Assembly (NCBI GenBank): GCA_903927965.1
Contig: CAIYPA010000160.1
Span: 1 to 43,101, forward strand
Direction: 5' to 3'
Source of the DNA: an uncultured Bacteroidia bacterium
GTDB taxonomy: Bacteria > Bacteroidota > Bacteroidia > Bacteroidales > Prolixibacteraceae
DNA length: 43,101 bases
Under the pieces are notes generated by a model. The model was not told the origin of the DNA, did not search any database, and saw only the letters and a program-made list of their open reading frames with translations. The translations under genes and the position numbers were made by a program. Shown one piece after another: positions 40,771-43,101 of this stretch (the stretch's first letter is position 1; every line of letters starts with the position of its first letter).

Positions 40771-41961
40771 ATGAAAAAAATCAGACCCATATTTCTTGTA
40801 TTTCTATTTATTTCCTTCTATTTCCTTAATCTCCAATCCTTTGCCCAGACATCCAAAGTCCCCGGCATCATTGTCGATTATATCCCTGCATCCACAAAAA
40901 CCTTTATCGGGTCGCCAAGCATTTGTATTCTACCCAATGGCGATTATGTGGCATCACACGACCATTTTGGGCCTGGTTCCACAGAGTTTGAGCGGGCTTT
41001 AACGGCAGTTTTTAAATCCACTAATAAAGGAAAATCATGGACAAAGATTTCCGAAATCAACGGCCAGTTTTGGTCGAACCTGTTTGTTTATGAAAATGCC
41101 CTTTACATCATGGGTACCTGGAAGCACCATGGCAACCTGATAATCAGGAAGTCAACAGACAGTGGGGTTACCTGGACCGAACCCACCTCCGCTATAACAG
41201 GCCTTATTCGCGAAGGGGAATACCACACTGCCCCGATGCCGATGGTGATCTACAATGGACGTATCTGGCGGGCCATCGAAAATGCAAAATCTGAAAGTTC
41301 CAAATGGGGCCTCCGTTACAGTGCCATGGTTTTCTCCGCACCGCTTGGGTCAGACCTTCTTAACGCTGCCAACTGGACCAATACAAATTTCCTGACCCAC
41401 AATCCTGCCTACCTCGATGGTAAATTTGGCGGATGGATCGAAGGAAACGCTGTCGTAACCCCTGATGGCAAAATAATTGATTTATTGAGGGTTGCAACTT
41501 CCGAGAAAGGGAGGGAACTGGCTGCGATTGTGAACATCAGCGAAGATGGAAAAACAGCCTCTTTTGATCCTGCCACAGGGTTCTTTGATTTCGTAGGTGG
41601 TGCCAAGAAATTCTCTGTTAGGTACGACCCTAAATCGAAACGTTATTGGACCATTTGCAATAAAATGTCTTCGGAATATTCAACCCTGGATGCCGGTTCT
41701 GTCCGCAATAAATTGGTCCTGAAAAGTTCCACGGATTTGAAAACCTGGACAATACACAAACAATTGCTATACCATCCCGAGGTGAAGAAGCATGGCTTTC
41801 AATACATCGACTGGCAATTTGATGGGAAGGACATTATCTTCCTATCGCGTACTGCATGGGACGACAAATTTGGCGGTGCAGACAACTATCACAATGCCAA
41901 TTATTTGACTTTTCATAGGATAAAGAATTTTAGGAATGAATTAAGAAAAGAAATAAAGTAG
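40771..41961 (+). CDS. Secreted BNR-repeat (sialidase-superfamily) protein
   Basis: A 396-residue protein with a signal peptide (MKKIRPIFLVFLFISFYFLN... SFAQ). Two Asp-box motifs are visible, STNKGKSWT and STDSGVTWT, giving a six-bladed beta-propeller-type fold. Later pieces FLTHNPAYLDGKFGGWIEGNAVV and NKLVLKSSTDLKTWT continue blades. The canonical sialidase FRIP arginine motif is not obvious (the start reads GSPSICILPNGDYV), so sialic-acid cleavage should not be assumed. It is a single-gene unit, divergent from the TIR-FGE gene and followed by the Crp/Fnr gene 95 bp later. Confidence 0.82.
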   Translation: MKKIRPIFLVFLFISFYFLNLQSFAQTSKVPGIIVDYIPASTKTFIGSPSICILPNGDYVASHDHFGPGSTEFERALTAVFKSTNKGKSWTKISEINGQFWSNLFVYENALYIMGTWKHHGNLIIRKSTDSGVTWTEPTSAITGLIREGEYHTAPMPMVIYNGRIWRAIENAKSESSKWGLRYSAMVFSAPLGSDLLNAANWTNTNFLTHNPAYLDGKFGGWIEGNAVVTPDGKIIDLLRVATSEKGRELAAIVNISEDGKTASFDPATGFFDFVGGAKKFSVRYDPKSKRYWTICNKMSSEYSTLDAGSVRNKLVLKSSTDLKTWTIHKQLLYHPEVKKHGFQYIDWQFDGKDIIFLSRTAWDDKFGGADNYHNANYLTFHRIKNFRNELRKEIK

Positions 41962-41976
41962 AAATAAGTTAAAATA

Positions 41977-42006
41977 GAAATAAATGGAGATAAGGTTGAA
42001 ATATGG
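41977..42006. repeat. GAAATAAAT-GTTGAAATATG motif shared with 10416-10445
   Basis: The sequence GAAATAAATGGAGATAAGG plus TTGAAATATGG here and GAAATAAATAGAAATAAAG plus TTGAAATATGA at 10416-10445 differ at only a few bases over 30. The second ends in the ATG of the GH31 gene. Related AAATAAGGTT words occur at 36723-36795. Confidence 0.6.
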
Positions 42007-42056
42007 AAGTAAACCATAATTTTACATTTTGCCATCCATGGAATAAAAAATGATCA

Positions 42057-42629
42057 ATGCACAAAGACATCATCCAACATTTAAGAAAGGTTATTGATTT
42101 AAGTGACAGTGAAGTTGAGATTTTTAAAAGCCATTCAGAAACACATCAATTCAGGAAGAAGGAATTTTTAATACAGGAAGGTAAGATTTGTAAAGCTTTG
42201 TACTTTGTTGAAAAGGGATGTTTGAGGATGTTTTTCATCAATAAAAAAGGTGTTGAGCAGATTACCCAGTTTGCTTTGGATGGTTGGTGGATTTCAGATT
42301 TTCAAAGCTTTATGAATAATGCACCTTCAGAGTATTATATCCAGACGATTGAAGAATCCAGGATTGTATCTATTGACAATCAGAATCTTAATCTTTTGCT
42401 CGTTGAACTGCCACAGTTGGAGCGCTATTTTAGATTGATGATGCAAAAAGCCGTTGCAGGGGCCCAGGTTAGGTCAAGATTACTTTACGAAATGTCGAAG
42501 GAGGAATTTTACGTTCATTTTAGCACCTCCTTCCCTGAATTTATGAAGCGGGTACCTCAATATATGATAGCTTCCTATCTTGGCCTTACCCCCGAATATT
42601 TGAGCGAACTTCGAAAGAAAATTCCATAA
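42057..42629 (+). CDS. Crp/Fnr-family transcriptional regulator
   Basis: A 190-residue protein with an N-terminal cyclic-nucleotide-binding-type beta-roll (HQFRKKEFLIQEGKICKALYFVEKGCLRMFF) and a helical dimer region, then a winged-helix-like C-terminal end (VPQYMIASYLGLTPEYLSELRKK) that carries the recognition helix. This is the common short Bacteroidota Crp/Fnr type; the residues for cAMP contact and for Fnr iron-sulfur clusters are not evident, so the effector is unknown. It lies 95 bp upstream of a PNPOx-family gene, which such regulators often accompany and probably control. Confidence 0.9.
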   Translation: MHKDIIQHLRKVIDLSDSEVEIFKSHSETHQFRKKEFLIQEGKICKALYFVEKGCLRMFFINKKGVEQITQFALDGWWISDFQSFMNNAPSEYYIQTIEESRIVSIDNQNLNLLLVELPQLERYFRLMMQKAVAGAQVRSRLLYEMSKEEFYVHFSTSFPEFMKRVPQYMIASYLGLTPEYLSELRKKIP

Positions 42630-42675
42630 CCTTAATTTCTTAATCCAGTTTAAGTTTAAAAAGCACTTTCCCGGA

Positions 42676-42683
42676 TACTTTTG
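42676..42683 (+). promoter_or_regulatory. TACTTTTG -7 box before the PNPOx-family gene
   Basis: TACTTTTG matches TAnnTTTG exactly, about 42 bp before the ATG at 42725. A TTTA lies 17 bases upstream in place of TTTG. This suggests the PNPOx-family gene has its own promoter after the Crp/Fnr gene. Confidence 0.5.
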
Positions 42684-42724
42684 TAAGGTTAAAATCAATA
42701 ATTTAAAATCAAATTGAAAATACG

Positions 42725-43101
42725 ATGGGCAAATTGAGCGAAAAGTTTTTAGAAGTCATTAAACATGAAGGTGTTGTGTCAATCATGTCATGGGGCGTGG
42801 AACCTCATTTGGTAAACACCTGGAATTCATACCTTGTTGTTACAGAGGATGAGCGTATTCTAATTCCAGCCTACGGCTTTCGGAAAACTCAAAAAAATGT
42901 GGAGGTCAACAACAAGGTTAAACTATCTCTGGGAAGCAAAGAGGTGATGGGTTACAACGATTATCAGGGAACGGGTTTTCTGATTGATGGTACAGCCAGT
43001 TACATGGAATCGGGCGAAGAGTACGACATGATGAAAAGCAAATTCTCCTTTCTGACCAGGGTGTTGGAAATAACCGTGGACAACGCAAAGCAAATGTTAT
43101 A
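42725..43101 (+). CDS. Pyridoxamine 5'-phosphate oxidase-family protein, 5' part
   Basis: The frame opens at ATG 42725 and is still open at the right edge; 125 residues are visible. It begins MGKLSEKFLEVIKHEGVVSI and has NTWNSYLVVTEDERILIPA, then GTGFLIDGTASYMESG, the split-barrel FMN-binding pattern of this family. The natural length is about 130-150 residues, so little is missing. Members bind FMN and act as oxidoreductases or flavin-binding stress proteins; no specific substrate can be assigned. It follows the Crp/Fnr gene and is probably under its control. Confidence 0.85.
   Translation, partial: MGKLSEKFLEVIKHEGVVSIMSWGVEPHLVNTWNSYLVVTEDERILIPAYGFRKTQKNVEVNNKVKLSLGSKEVMGYNDYQGTGFLIDGTASYMESGEEYDMMKSKFSFLTRVLEITVDNAKQML

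Overview
The window looks like the chromosome of an environmental member of the Bacteroidota, probably Bacteroidales/Marinilabiliales (Prolixibacteraceae-like). The pointers are a SusC/SusD pair, two GH92 enzymes, TAnnTTTG-type promoter boxes, a 14-gene nuo operon with a short NuoG, Bacteroidota-style dispersed hairpin repeats, and moderate-to-low GC with AT-rich spacers. Genus and species cannot be fixed from this sequence.

Layout. (1) 1-8138, all on the minus strand: a polysaccharide-utilisation-type operon reading PKD lipoprotein > SusC > SusD > PhoPQ-activated-pathogenicity-related alpha/beta hydrolase > ceramidase-like protein (cut by the left edge). (2) 8444-12226, plus strand: a CPBP membrane protease, a DUF559 endonuclease-fold gene whose 5' end lies in repeat DNA, and a membrane-anchored GH31 glycosidase ending at a strong bidirectional terminator. 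(3) 12312-25847, minus strand: the complete complex I operon nuoABCDEFGHIJKLMN. It is tightly packed except for two spacers (nuoF-nuoG and nuoM-nuoN) filled with tandem, polypurine and dispersed repeats. (4) 26102-36085, plus strand: an antitoxin gene and an internally deleted PIN toxin remnant, then GH92 lipoprotein, Rpn-family nuclease, a second GH92 and a GH2. This is a mannose-rich glycan degradation cluster interrupted by the nuclease. (5) 36086-40608: a repeat-rich gene-poor stretch, a PIN/antitoxin pair and a 724-residue TIR-FGE fusion, minus strand. (6) 40771-43101, plus strand: a secreted BNR/sialidase-like protein, a Crp/Fnr regulator and a partial pyridoxamine-5'-phosphate-oxidase-family gene.

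How the genes work together. The SusCD operon would bind and import an unidentified ligand, with the two secreted hydrolases processing it. The GH92/GH92/GH2 group would trim alpha-mannosides and a beta-linked residue outside the cytoplasm or in the periplasm. The nuo operon supplies the respiratory proton/sodium-motive NADH dehydrogenase.

The most unusual item is the TIR-FGE protein at 38434-40608. It has a TIR domain with the NADase-type glutamate, a middle domain, and a C-terminal formylglycine-enzyme/C-type-lectin-like domain. The last ~30 residues look like the variable region of a diversity-generating retroelement target (many NNC/NNT codons, no FGE catalytic cysteine pair). No reverse transcriptase is in this window. 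The second notable theme is at least four families of dispersed structured repeats in the spacers.
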